Shown: piece by piece, positions 35,371-44,241 of the stretch | How positions within the stretch are numbered: the stretch's first letter is position 1 | How the letters are laid out: every line of letters begins with the position of its first letter | Assembly (NCBI RefSeq): GCF_005938675.2 | Contig: NZ_VCCH02000006.1 | Span: forward strand, 99,657 to 163,656 | From: Mycobacterium sp. KBS0706 | Lineage (GTDB): Bacteria > Pseudomonadota > Alphaproteobacteria > DSM-16000 > Inquilinaceae | Direction of reading: 5' to 3' | Length of the DNA: 64,000 nucleotides | Notes under the pieces: model-generated | What the model was told of the DNA's origin: nothing | What the model saw: the letters and a program-made list of their open reading frames with translations, nothing else | Databases searched by the model: none | Translations under genes and position numbers: made by a program

Positions 35371-36380
35371 TGGCCGCCTTTGCCCGGTGCCTGCCATGGG
35401 CCGCCGCCGCCGGCCTCGCGGTCCTGGTCTTCGGCGCGGCGCTGGGGCAGGGGATCGACGCCGCCCGCGAGGAGCCGATCACGCCGGTCGAGCCGGACCG
35501 GACCCTGGACCCGGCGAAGGTCGCGCTCGGCAAGGTGTTGTTCTCGGACGTCCGGCTGTCCGGGGGCGATGTCCGCTCCTGCGCCTCCTGTCACGAATTC
35601 AACCGCGGCGGGGCCGACGGCCTCGCCCATTCCAAGGGCGCCAACGGGCAGCTGGAGCCCTTCAACACGCCGACCGTGTTCAACGTCGCCGGCGACTTCC
35701 GCCTGAACTGGCGCGGCAACTTCCGGTCGCTGGAGGTCCATAACGAGGCGGTGCTGCTCGAGCCGCGGCTGATGAATGCGCGCTGGCCCGACCTGCTGTC
35801 GAAGCTGAACCAGGATTCCGGCATCCGCAGCGCCTTCGAATCGGCCTATGGCGACGGGCCGAGCCGCGAATCGGTGCTGGACGCGCTCGCCGCCTTCCAG
35901 CGGTCGCTGTCGACGCCCGATTCCCGCTTCGACCGCTATCTGCGCGGCGACGACACGGCCATCACCGCGGACGAGGAGCGCGGCTACGAGCTGTTCAAGG
36001 CCTATGGCTGCGTCGCCTGCCACCAGGGCCGGAACGTCGGCGGCAACCTGTTTCAGAAATTCGGGATCTTCTCCGACCCCTTCTCGGGCCGGGCGGACGA
36101 CGACGTCGCGGATCAGGGCCGCTTCGCCATCACCGGTCGCGAGGCCGACCGCCGGGTGTTCCGCGTGCCCAGCCTGCGCAACGTCGCGCTGACGGCGCCC
36201 TATTTCCACGACGGCAGCGCCGACACGCTCGACGCGGCGGTGGCGATCATGGCCCAGGCCCAGCTCGGCCGGGACCTGCCGCAGGCGGATCGCGACCTGA
36301 TCATCGAATTCCTGGGCACGCTGACCGGCGAATACGAAGGCAGGCCGTTGTCGCAGATCACCGCCGCCGAGGCCCGATGA
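35370..36380 (+). CDS. Di-haem cytochrome c peroxidase / MauG-family protein
   Basis: An exported or membrane-anchored electron-transfer protein that reduces peroxide or carries out another di-haem oxidation. The 336-residue protein has a hydrophobic N-terminal leader (~8-27) and two covalent haem motifs, CASCH (71-75) and CVACH (214-218). RVPSLRNVALTAPYFHDGS is typical of CcpA/MauG proteins. It sits between a response regulator and a histidine kinase with overlapping starts and stops on both sides (TGATG, ATGA), so the three are surely co-expressed. It may serve the sensor directly, for example in redox or peroxide sensing; the substrate is unknown. Confidence 0.88.
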   Translation: MAAFARCLPWAAAAGLAVLVFGAALGQGIDAAREEPITPVEPDRTLDPAKVALGKVLFSDVRLSGGDVRSCASCHEFNRGGADGLAHSKGANGQLEPFNTPTVFNVAGDFRLNWRGNFRSLEVHNEAVLLEPRLMNARWPDLLSKLNQDSGIRSAFESAYGDGPSRESVLDALAAFQRSLSTPDSRFDRYLRGDDTAITADEERGYELFKAYGCVACHQGRNVGGNLFQKFGIFSDPFSGRADDDVADQGRFAITGREADRRVFRVPSLRNVALTAPYFHDGSADTLDAAVAIMAQAQLGRDLPQADRDLIIEFLGTLTGEYEGRPLSQITAAEAR

Positions 36381-38908
36381 GAACGCTGGGCGTCGCGCTG
36401 CTGGCCCTGCTGCTGGCGCTGACCTATCTGGTGGTCCAGGGCGCCACGCCCGATGCCGCGCAGCACGAGCGCACGCTGGACGCGCTGCGCGCCCTCGACC
36501 TCAACAATGCGGCGCTGCAGCGCGACGTGCTGCGGTCCCGCACCGGGCTGCTGCGGACCTACGACCCCCTGGTGCACTCCGTGGCGGCACTGCGGCAGGC
36601 GGCGGCCAGCCTGAAGACCGCCGGCGACATCGCCGACGGCGACACCCGCACCGTCCTCGACCAGGACGTGGCGCAGCTGACCGCGGCGGTCGACGATCAG
36701 GAAGGGCTGGTCGACGATTTCAAATCCAGCAATGCGCTGCTGCAGAACTCGCTCAGCTTCTTCAACCACACCGCCCGGCAGCTCGACCAGGCGGAGGGCG
36801 TGCGGCAGACCGCCCTGGCGTCGGAGATCGGCAGCCTGGCCAGCGCCATGCTGCTGTTCGCCGCCGACCCCAGAAGCGAGATGGCGGCCGAGCTGTCGGC
36901 CGCGCTCGACCGGCTGCGCAGCCTGGACGTGCCGGCCGCCGCGGCCCAGGGTGTGGACGCGCTGGTCACGCACGGGCATCTGATCCTCGCCACCCTGCCG
37001 ACCGTGGACGGCCTGGTCGTCCGCCTGCAGGCCGCGCCGATCGCGACCCAGGCGCAGACGATCAAGCAGGCCTATTTCGCCGCCTATGGCCGGGCGGCGA
37101 CGCGGGCCCTGTATTTCCGGCTCCTGCTCTATGCCGCGGCGGTCGGCCTGGCGGCCTATGTCTGCTACCTGTTCCTGCGGCTGCGGGCCAATGCCCGGGC
37201 GCTGGAGAAGCGCCTGGCCCTGGAAAACCTGATCGCCACGATCTCGACCGACTTCATCAACCTGCCCCGGACCAGCCTCGACGACGGCATCGAGCAGGGC
37301 CTGGCGCGGCTGGCCGAGCAGATGCTGTTCGACCGCGCCCACATCTTCGTCTGGGGCCTGGATACGGCGCCCCGCGAGTACTCCTGGTCGCAGCCGCAGG
37401 TGCCGAACACGGCCGACACCGGCCGGATGCTGCTCGACCTGGCGAATGACTGGCCGATCTCGGCCGGGGGCGACGACGGCACGATCCACGTGCCGTCGGT
37501 CGTCGCCCTGCCGGACGGGCCGATCAAGGACCGCCTGGCATTGCTCGGCCTCCGGTCCTGGCTGTCGATCCCGCTGGGCAAGGCCGGCGGCCGCTCCGGC
37601 GTGCTGATGTTCGAGGGGGTGACGGCCGAGAAGCGCTGGTCCACCGGCGACGTCGCCCTGCTGCGCACCGCGGCGGAAAGCTTCGCCAACGCGATCGAGC
37701 GCGAGCGCAGCGAGGTCCAGCGCGAGGCGCTGGAGACCCAGCTGGCCCAGTCCCAGCGGCTGGAATCGCTCGGCGCCCTGGCCGGCGGCATCGCCCATGA
37801 GTTCAACAACATCCTGGGTGCGATCCTCGGCTATGGCGAGTTGGCGCTGTCGACGCTGACGCGCACCGGCTCGACCCAGCAATATGTCAAGCAGATCATG
37901 ACCGCGGGGACGCGGGCGCAGTCGGTGATCGACCAGATCCTGGCCTTCAGCCGCCGCCGCGAACGCCGCACCCGCGCGATCCGCCCGGAGCCCGTGGTCG
38001 CCGAGGCGCTGGAACTGCTGCGCGCCTCCCTGCCCCCGTCGATCGCGCTGCACCGGCGCTTCGCGGCCGGGGACGCGGCGATCCTTGGGGATGTGACCGA
38101 GCTGCAGCAGATCGTCATGAACCTGTGCACCAATGCGGCGCACGCCATGTCCGGCCAGGGCCGGGTCGAGATCGGCCTCGATCTGGCCCGCATTCCCTCG
38201 GACACGGTGCTGTCGCACGGGCCTCTGGGGGCGGGCGACTATGTCCGCCTCAGCGTGTCGGATTCCGGCCACGGCATCGACGCCGCCGTGATGAAGCGGA
38301 TCTTCGAGCCGTTCTTCACCACCAAGGCGGTGGGCAGCGGCACCGGTCTCGGCCTGCCGACCGTGTACGGCATCGTGACCGGGCAGGGGGGCGCCATGAA
38401 CGTCCACAGCCTGCCCGGCGTCGGCAGCACCTTCGAGGCCTATCTGCCCCTGACCGAGGATCCGGTGGTGGATGAGGAGGAGCTCGCCGAGGCGTCGTCC
38501 CTGTGGGGGCGCGGCGAGACGATCCTGGTGGTCGACGACGAGAAGCCGCTGGTGCTGGTGCTGGAGGAGATGCTGGCCGCCCTGCGGTATGAGCCTGTCG
38601 GCTTCGACAGCAGCGCCGCGGCCCTGGCCGCCTTCCGCGCCGATCCCGACCGCTTCGACCTGGTCCTGACCGACGCGCTGATGGCCGAGGTGACGGGGAT
38701 CGAGCTGGCCAGGGAAGTGCATCGCCTGCGTCCCGGCCTGCCGATCCTGCTGATGACCGGCCATTTCGGCGGCCTCGATGCCGCCGACATCGAGGATGCC
38801 GGGATCCTCAAGGTTCTCAGGAAGCCGCTGCGGTCGCGTCTGCTGGCGGAAGGCCTGTCTTCGTGCTTGGCGCCCGTGGCGCCGCCGGCGAGCAGCGAGC
38901 GGGTCTGA
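36377..38908 (+). CDS. Hybrid sensor histidine kinase, VirA-like phosphoacceptor region
   Basis: An 843-residue membrane sensor. Membrane segments at about 5-21 and 247-267 flank an all-helical periplasmic sensor (~25-245) like the double-helical-bundle sensors of VirA-type kinases. Then come a GAF-like domain (~285-440), the phosphoacceptor box LAGGIAHEFNNILGAILGYG (H474), and the ATPase domain with NLCTNAAHA, DSGHGID and GSGTGLGL. A C-terminal receiver (~714-835) has D766. The N-asparagine-rich H-box matches the VirA style. ATG 36377 overlaps the previous stop (ATGA). Confidence 0.9.
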   Translation: MRTLGVALLALLLALTYLVVQGATPDAAQHERTLDALRALDLNNAALQRDVLRSRTGLLRTYDPLVHSVAALRQAAASLKTAGDIADGDTRTVLDQDVAQLTAAVDDQEGLVDDFKSSNALLQNSLSFFNHTARQLDQAEGVRQTALASEIGSLASAMLLFAADPRSEMAAELSAALDRLRSLDVPAAAAQGVDALVTHGHLILATLPTVDGLVVRLQAAPIATQAQTIKQAYFAAYGRAATRALYFRLLLYAAAVGLAAYVCYLFLRLRANARALEKRLALENLIATISTDFINLPRTSLDDGIEQGLARLAEQMLFDRAHIFVWGLDTAPREYSWSQPQVPNTADTGRMLLDLANDWPISAGGDDGTIHVPSVVALPDGPIKDRLALLGLRSWLSIPLGKAGGRSGVLMFEGVTAEKRWSTGDVALLRTAAESFANAIERERSEVQREALETQLAQSQRLESLGALAGGIAHEFNNILGAILGYGELALSTLTRTGSTQQYVKQIMTAGTRAQSVIDQILAFSRRRERRTRAIRPEPVVAEALELLRASLPPSIALHRRFAAGDAAILGDVTELQQIVMNLCTNAAHAMSGQGRVEIGLDLARIPSDTVLSHGPLGAGDYVRLSVSDSGHGIDAAVMKRIFEPFFTTKAVGSGTGLGLPTVYGIVTGQGGAMNVHSLPGVGSTFEAYLPLTEDPVVDEEELAEASSLWGRGETILVVDDEKPLVLVLEEMLAALRYEPVGFDSSAAALAAFRADPDRFDLVLTDALMAEVTGIELAREVHRLRPGLPILLMTGHFGGLDAADIEDAGILKVLRKPLRSRLLAEGLSSCLAPVAPPASSERV

Positions 38909-38918
38909 GGCGGCCGGA

Positions 38919-38937
38919 CCGGTCCTGGTGAGACCGG
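38919..38937. terminator. Small hairpin between convergent genes
   Basis: CCGGTC and GACCGG form a 6-base stem with a 7-base loop, between the kinase stop (38908) and the convergent LysR gene end (38960). There is no T run; a terminator role is only suggested by position. Confidence 0.3.
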
Positions 38938-38959
38938 CCCATCCCGATCCGAAAGGGAG

Positions 38960-40015
38960 TCAGGACGCCACAGCGTCGCACGACCCCATCGCCTGGGCCG
39001 CCTGCTGGCTGCCCTGCACCGTCGCCAGCGCGGCGGCCGCGATCTCGCTGCGCAGCCAGCTGTGGTCCGGGTCGCGATGGCGCCGCTCGTGCCAGATCAG
39101 CGCCACCTCATAGGGCGGCAGCTCCAGCGGCGGCTCGACGACCGTGAGCGGCATCATGGCGGCGATGCGGGTGGCGACGCGGTGCGGCACGGTCAGCACC
39201 AGGTCGGTCTCGGCGATCATCGCCGGCGCCGTCAGCATGTTGGGCACCAGCATCGGGTCGCGATCCGGCAGATCCAGCTTGGCCAGCCCGTCATAGACCT
39301 GGCCGAAGCCGTCCTCGGAGCCCGAGGCGATCACGGCATGGCGCAGGGTCGAGAAGCTCTCGATCGTCCACTCCCGTGCCAAGGCGGGGTGGTCCTGCCG
39401 CAGCAGGCAGGCGAAGCGGTCGGAGTACAGGCTGCGCCGCAGATAGCCGGGCGGGGTGTCGCTGATCTGCCCGACGGCGAGGTCGATCTCGCCCAGCTCG
39501 AGCCGCCGCAGCGCGCCGGCCAGCAGCGGATCGGTGACGACGTCGAGATGGGGCGCGCGCTCGCGCAGCCGCGGCAGCAGGCGCGGCAGCAGCACCAGCG
39601 CCTGGTGGTCGGGCATCGCCAGCGTCGCCTTCGACCGCCATTCCCCCGGGGCGAAGCTGCGGCTGGTCACCATCTCGCGGATCGACTCCAGCACCGACGG
39701 CAGCAGCGCGGCCAGGCGCTCGCCCCGCGGCGTCGGCGCCAGGCCGGTCGAGGTGCGGACCAGGATGTCGTCGTTGAACATGCCGCGCAGCCTGGACAGC
39801 GCCCGGCTCATCGCCGGCTGGCTCTGGCCGACATGCTGGGCGGCATGGGTGACGTTGCGGTGTTCCAGCAGCGCATCGAGCGCCACCAGCAGATTGAGGT
39901 CGACCGAGGCCAGGTTCGGCATCGTCCGTTGCGGCGCGGCCTGACGGCCGCCGACGATCAGGGCCGGCTGCGGCCGTTCCATCGAGGTCTTCCGGGTCAA
40001 TGCGAGTTCGGACAT
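38960..40015 (-). CDS. LysR-family transcriptional regulator
   Basis: A 351-residue regulator with the winged-helix region at ~36-95 (VDLNLLVALDALLEHRNVTH, QPAMSRALSRLR) and a substrate-binding-type effector domain. The N-terminus is ~30 residues longer than usual; a GAGGGGAAAACC ribosome site before ATG 40015 supports that start, but ATG 39922 (MPNLASVDLN) would give a standard length. The D-L-N-L-L opening resembles the NodD/LeuO-like branch. It is transcribed after uronate dehydrogenase in the same direction, so it may control the sugar-acid block; targets unknown. Confidence 0.88.
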   Translation of the reverse strand: MSELALTRKTSMERPQPALIVGGRQAAPQRTMPNLASVDLNLLVALDALLEHRNVTHAAQHVGQSQPAMSRALSRLRGMFNDDILVRTSTGLAPTPRGERLAALLPSVLESIREMVTSRSFAPGEWRSKATLAMPDHQALVLLPRLLPRLRERAPHLDVVTDPLLAGALRRLELGEIDLAVGQISDTPPGYLRRSLYSDRFACLLRQDHPALAREWTIESFSTLRHAVIASGSEDGFGQVYDGLAKLDLPDRDPMLVPNMLTAPAMIAETDLVLTVPHRVATRIAAMMPLTVVEPPLELPPYEVALIWHERRHRDPDHSWLRSEIAAAALATVQGSQQAAQAMGSCDAVAS

Positions 40016-40353
40016 GGTTTTCCCCTCTTCGCAGGAGAGGCCCGTCGGGACGGGGGCTCCTGTGACGGAAAGACGGATCGTGATGGTGCCTGTCCGGCGG
40101 TGGCCGCCGGTTCGGCTCGGACTGGGCGTTTCGGACCGGGATTAGGACCCGGTCCCCAGGAGCCAAGTGTCGTCAGCCGCGTTAATTGCGGATTTCAGAA
40201 CCAGCCGAAATCGTTACAGATGAAATCCGGCGCCCCCGGCTGTGCCCGCGGGAACCGATGCGCCTCCGGGACGGCCGGCGCCGAGCCTAAACTGCCCCCG
40301 CCGAGCCCGGGCTGTGAACATCCGTCAGGCGCATGACGGCATCCGGTTTGGCG
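40016..40353. other. Upstream region of the LysR gene
   Basis: A 338-base gap between the end of the uronate dehydrogenase gene and the start of the LysR gene. It contains no convincing ORF. Its main visible feature is the nested inverted repeat at 40189-40229. The rest is ordinary GC-rich sequence. Confidence 0.5.
40189..40229. promoter_or_regulatory. Nested inverted repeat, candidate regulator-binding site
   Basis: CGGATTTCA (40189-40197) and TGAAATCCG (40221-40229) are perfect 9-base inverted arms. Inside, GATTTC and GAAATC (40191-40196, 40207-40212) form a second dyad with 10-base spacing, giving T-N11-A-like spacing typical of LysR sites. It lies about 175-215 bases upstream of the LysR start. 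It could instead fold as a terminator of the preceding operon, though it lacks a T run. Confidence 0.5.
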
Positions 40354-41238
40354 TCAGCTCCGGTTCCGCCAGACGCGGCGGCGGCGCACGGTCCCGTCAT
40401 GGCCCTGCGCGCTGAACCAGCCACCCTGGAAATGATCGGTCACCTGCGGCAGGTCCGAGGGCTTGTCCTGGAAGGCCTCGGGCGCGGCGAAGTCGACGGT
40501 ACGGTCCTGCGGCCGGTAGCCCAGCGCGGTCGCGACCGAGTTGTCCCACCAGGCCGCATCGGTGGCCGACATGCCGTAGACGGTGGTGCAGTCGATCCCG
40601 GGATGCTCAAGGCCGATCAGCACCAGCTGGGCCAGGTCGCGCGGGCTGATCCAGACCGCCAGGCCGCGGGCGTCGAAGGGCCGCTCGCCGGCATTGCCGA
40701 TGCGGATCGCCAGGGTGCGGATCCCCGCCTTCTCGAAATAGACCCCGGCCTCCAACTCGCCCCAGCATTTGCTGAGGCCGTAGAGCCCGTCCGGGCGCAT
40801 CTGGTCCTCGACCCCGACGCGGGCGTCGCGCGGGTAGAAGCCGGTCACATGGTTGCTCGACGCCTGCACCACGCGGCCGATGCCGGCACGCAGCGCCGCC
40901 TCATAGACATTGTGGGTGCCCAGCACATTGACCCGCAGCATGTCCTCGGCCGCGCGCTCATTCGGATAGCCGGCGAAATGGACGATGGCGTCGGCGCCCT
41001 CGACCGCCGCGGTCAGCGCCGCCAGGTCGGTGATGTCGACCGAGACCCAGCTCTCATGCTCCGCAAGCGGGCCGGGATCGACGATGTCGAGGATGCGCAC
41101 CGCCTTGATGCGGCCGGCCAGTGCGCGGCGCAGGACCCGGCCGACATTGCCGGCGCCGCCGGTCAGCACGATCGACTTGGCGGACATAGCGCTTTCGGCG
41201 CCGGTGACGCTGCCGCCGGCCGGGACGGGTGAAATCAA
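40354..41238 (-). CDS. udh: Uronate dehydrogenase
   Basis: A short-chain/epimerase-type NAD-dependent enzyme that oxidises galacturonate or glucuronate to the aldarolactone. It shows the nucleotide-binding motif TGGAGNVG, the SSNH segment (VQASSNHVTGFYP) and the catalytic Tyr-x-x-x-Lys in DGLYGLSKCWGE. GMSATDAAWWDNS closely resembles Agrobacterium Udh. The start is either TTG 41238, with AAGGAG eight bases upstream inside the end of the GntR gene (294 residues), or ATG 41187 with weak site (277 residues, closer to the family length). It is co-transcribed with the GntR gene. Confidence 0.88.
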   Translation of the reverse strand: MISPVPAGGSVTGAESAMSAKSIVLTGGAGNVGRVLRRALAGRIKAVRILDIVDPGPLAEHESWVSVDITDLAALTAAVEGADAIVHFAGYPNERAAEDMLRVNVLGTHNVYEAALRAGIGRVVQASSNHVTGFYPRDARVGVEDQMRPDGLYGLSKCWGELEAGVYFEKAGIRTLAIRIGNAGERPFDARGLAVWISPRDLAQLVLIGLEHPGIDCTTVYGMSATDAAWWDNSVATALGYRPQDRTVDFAAPEAFQDKPSDLPQVTDHFQGGWFSAQGHDGTVRRRRVWRNRS

Positions 41239-41241
41239 GAT

Positions 41242-41970
41242 TCAGACTCCTTCGAACATCCGCTGCCGGGCATTGAGGACATGCCGGCGCATGGCTTCGG
41301 CCGCGGCCCCGGCATCGCGCCGGCGGATCGCCGCGACGATCGCGACATGCTCGTCCTGTACCGCCCGGATCCGCTCCGGCGTCCGCATCCGGCTGAGATG
41401 CCGGGTGATGTTCATGCCGACGGCGATGTGCGAGGCCAGCGAGGACTGCACGGCGACGTGATAGGGGTTGCGCGTCGCCCGGGCGATCGCCTCGTGGAAG
41501 CGCCGGTCCTCGTCGGCGCCGAGCTCGCCATTGCCGAGACAGGCTTCGAGGGCCTCGAGCGCGTCCTCGATCTCGCGGAGGTCCGCCGCCTCCCAGCGCT
41601 CGGCGGCCAGCGCCGCGGCGACGCCCTCGAGGCCGGCACGGAACTCGAAGCAGCGCTGCACATCGGCCAGCGAGCGGACCTGGGCGAAGCGCAGCACTTC
41701 GAGATCCGGCTGCCGCCGGACATAGGAGCCGGAGCCCTGGCGCGAGACCACCAGCCCGTCCTGGCGCAGCCGGCCCAGCGCCTCGCGCACCACCGGCCGC
41801 GACGCGCCGAACCGCGCCGACAGCTCCGATTCCGACGGCAGCCGGCTGTTCACGGCGAAGTCGCCATGCGCGATCAGCGACACGATGCCGTCATAGACCA
41901 CTTCGCTCAGCCGGGCCGGCGGCCCGCCGTCCCGCGGCAATAGGCCGGCATCGCCGTCCGTGCCACTCAT
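41242..41970 (-). CDS. FadR-subfamily GntR transcriptional regulator
   Basis: A 242-residue regulator with an N-terminal winged helix (~20-90; RLPSESELSARFGASRPVVREALGRLRQDGLV, positions 43-74) and an all-helical FCD ligand-binding domain (~100-235), the type that commonly senses sugar acids. It is divergent from the ABC transporter at 42228 and coupled to udh, so it probably controls both; see the candidate operator at 42133-42152. Confidence 0.9.
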   Translation of the reverse strand: MSGTDGDAGLLPRDGGPPARLSEVVYDGIVSLIAHGDFAVNSRLPSESELSARFGASRPVVREALGRLRQDGLVVSRQGSGSYVRRQPDLEVLRFAQVRSLADVQRCFEFRAGLEGVAAALAAERWEAADLREIEDALEALEACLGNGELGADEDRRFHEAIARATRNPYHVAVQSSLASHIAVGMNITRHLSRMRTPERIRAVQDEHVAIVAAIRRRDAGAAAEAMRRHVLNARQRMFEGV

Positions 41971-42132
41971 GCCCGCCTTCCCCCCGCCGGCAAGTTGTCA
42001 AGATTGATCACGGCTGTGACCGCCTGGCTTTCATGCCGAATTGGTCCGCCACCGCGGGCTTTCCGCTGTTTGCGCTGCAGCAAAGCCGGGCGACAGAAAA
42101 CGTCCTGAACAAGGCCATTCCGGTTGTGATTT

Positions 42133-42152
42133 GTCAATATTTGTAATATGAC
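42133..42152. promoter_or_regulatory. Candidate GntR operator before the ABC transporter operon
   Basis: GTCAATATTTGTAATATGAC is an imperfect dyad (GTCA-A-TATT against GTCATATTA, offset by one base) in an AT-rich patch, unusual in this GC-rich DNA. It lies 76 bases before the binding-protein start and within the 257-base divergent gap facing the GntR gene. Confidence 0.5.
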
Positions 42153-42227
42153 CGGAGCGGCAAAGGAAGCAGGTCGGCACGCATGGCGAAGCCGGACTCG
42201 ACGCAGCACACAGGGGAGGGTCCCAGG

Positions 42228-44183
42228 ATGGACGACAAGCTCAGCGCCTCGCCGCACGTGTTCGCCCGACGCATGGTCCTGAAGGGGCTCGCCGGGGTGG
42301 CGGCGTTGCCGCTGGCCGTGCGCCTCGCTCATGCGCAGGCCGCCAAGGGAGAGGCGCCCGACCTGGCGCAGCTGGCAAAGGATGGCAAGCTGCCGGCGCT
42401 GGCCGAACGGCTGCCGGCCAACCCGCTGGTGGTGCAGCCGTTGACCAAGGTCGGCACCTATGGCGGCACGCTGCATCGCGGCCTGCGCGGCTCGGCCGAC
42501 CACAACGGCATCCTGCGCGTGGTCGGCAACCAGGGCCTGGTGCGCTGGGACCTCGGCTTCACCAAGGCCCTGCCGAACGTGGCGGAAAGCTGGGACGTCA
42601 ACCCCGACGGCACCGAGTTCGTATTCCATCTGCGCAAGGGCATGAAATGGTCCGACGGCCATCCCTTCACCGCGGACGACGTCGTCTTCTCGATCGAGGA
42701 TTGCGCCAAGAACAGCGAGCTCTACGGCTCGGTCCCGTCGCAGCTCACCATCGCCGGCAAGCCGGTGGTCGTCAGCAAGGTCGATGACGCGACGGTGAAG
42801 TTCACCTTCGCCGCGCCCTACGCCACCTATCTCGAGACGTTGGCGACCCCGCTGGGCCAGCACCCGACGCTGTTCGCCAAGCACTATGCCAGCCAGTTCC
42901 ACCCGAAATACAACGACAAGGTCGACGATCTGGTGAAGCAGGCCAACCTGCAGAAATGGAGCGACCTGTTCCGCGCCAAGAACGGCGACATCGAGATCCC
43001 GCAGCGCTGGGGCAATCCGGAGAAGCCGACCCTCGACCCCTGGGTGGTCGTTGAGCCCTATGTCGGCGGCACCACCCGCGTGGTGATGAAGCGCAACCCG
43101 TATTTCTGGCAGGTCGACACCGAGGGCAACCAGCTGCCCTATATCGACGAGCTGTATTTCGGCATCTCGCAGGACGTCGAATCGCTGCTGCTCGACGCCA
43201 TCTCCGGCAAGCTCGACATCCAGGAGCGGCACGTCAACCTGCTGCAGAACAAGCCGACCCTGTCGCAGAACCGGGAGAAGGGCGGATACCGGCTGATCGA
43301 GCTGGAGCCCTCCGCGGCGCAGCAATGCCAGATCTACCTGAACATCTGCCACAAGGACCCGAAGCTGAAGGCCTTCTTCGGCAAGAAGGAGGTCCGCCAG
43401 GCGCTGTCGCTCGGCATCGACCGGCAGGAGATCATCGAGCTGGTCTATTTCGGCCAGTCCGAGCCGTACCAGGCCGGGCCGCGGCCGAGCCATCCCTGGT
43501 ATCACGAGACGCTGGCCCGGCAGTTCACCGAGCTCGACGCCGACAAGGCCGGCGCGATGCTGGACCAAGCCGGCTACGACAAGAAAGACGGCGACGGCTT
43601 CCGCCAGCATCCCGACGGCAGCAAGATCTTCTTCGCCATCGATGTCATCCCGACCCTCTATGCCGACCTGGTCGACGTGCTGGAGCTGGTGAAGCGGCAC
43701 TGGGCGGCGATCGGCATCGACATCAAGGTCAACACCATCGAGCGCGCCCTCTACTACACCCGTGGCGACAGCAACGACCACGACGCCCAGGTGTGGCCGG
43801 GCCCGGGCGGGCTGGACCCGATGTTCGACCCGCGCGACTTCTTCGCCCAGCATCCGCAGGGCTCGCGCTACGCCATTCCCTGGACCCAGTGGTACGTCTC
43901 GAACGGCCAGTCGGGCGAGGAGCCGCCGGAGAGCCAGAAGCAGCGCATGAAGCTGTTCGACGAGGCGCGCAGCACCGCCGACCTCGACAAGCGCGGCGCG
44001 ACGATGAAGCAGCTGTTCGACCTGACCGCCGAGGCCTTCGAGACGGTTGGCATCTGCCTCGCCGTCAACTCCTTCGGCGTGGTCAAGAACAACCTCGTCA
44101 ACGCGCCGGAGAAGGAGCCGGATTCCTGGACCTGGCCGAATCCCGGCCCGGCCATGCCGCAGCAGTTCTTCTTCACCAGCTGA
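42228..44183 (+). CDS. Family-5 ABC transporter substrate-binding protein, Tat-type leader
   Basis: The periplasmic binding protein of a peptide/oligosaccharide-type importer. The 651-residue protein has a twin-arginine leader (ARRMVLKG, R14-R15; hydrophobic stretch ending RLAHAQ). Family-5 hallmarks follow: VAESWDVNPDGTEFVFHLRKG, MKWSDGHPFTADDVVFS, RQALSLGIDRQEIIE. It is longer than usual DppA/OppA (~530). GGGGAGGG before ATG 42228 decides the start over the upstream ATG at 42183. The uronate dehydrogenase and dehydratase neighbours suggest a uronic-acid oligomer or sugar-acid ligand rather than a peptide; this is inference. Confidence 0.9.
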   Translation: MDDKLSASPHVFARRMVLKGLAGVAALPLAVRLAHAQAAKGEAPDLAQLAKDGKLPALAERLPANPLVVQPLTKVGTYGGTLHRGLRGSADHNGILRVVGNQGLVRWDLGFTKALPNVAESWDVNPDGTEFVFHLRKGMKWSDGHPFTADDVVFSIEDCAKNSELYGSVPSQLTIAGKPVVVSKVDDATVKFTFAAPYATYLETLATPLGQHPTLFAKHYASQFHPKYNDKVDDLVKQANLQKWSDLFRAKNGDIEIPQRWGNPEKPTLDPWVVVEPYVGGTTRVVMKRNPYFWQVDTEGNQLPYIDELYFGISQDVESLLLDAISGKLDIQERHVNLLQNKPTLSQNREKGGYRLIELEPSAAQQCQIYLNICHKDPKLKAFFGKKEVRQALSLGIDRQEIIELVYFGQSEPYQAGPRPSHPWYHETLARQFTELDADKAGAMLDQAGYDKKDGDGFRQHPDGSKIFFAIDVIPTLYADLVDVLELVKRHWAAIGIDIKVNTIERALYYTRGDSNDHDAQVWPGPGGLDPMFDPRDFFAQHPQGSRYAIPWTQWYVSNGQSGEEPPESQKQRMKLFDEARSTADLDKRGATMKQLFDLTAEAFETVGICLAVNSFGVVKNNLVNAPEKEPDSWTWPNPGPAMPQQFFFTS

Positions 44184-44241
44184 CGCCCGGCGCCACCGGT
44201 CTTCCTCCCCCGCTCAGCGACCGTTCCGAGGAGAGCCCCGG

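Noticed and set aside
36200..38764. An 854-codon open frame on the minus strand opposite the hybrid kinase
   Set aside because: Shadow frame caused by high GC third positions; the plus-strand kinase motifs are unambiguous.
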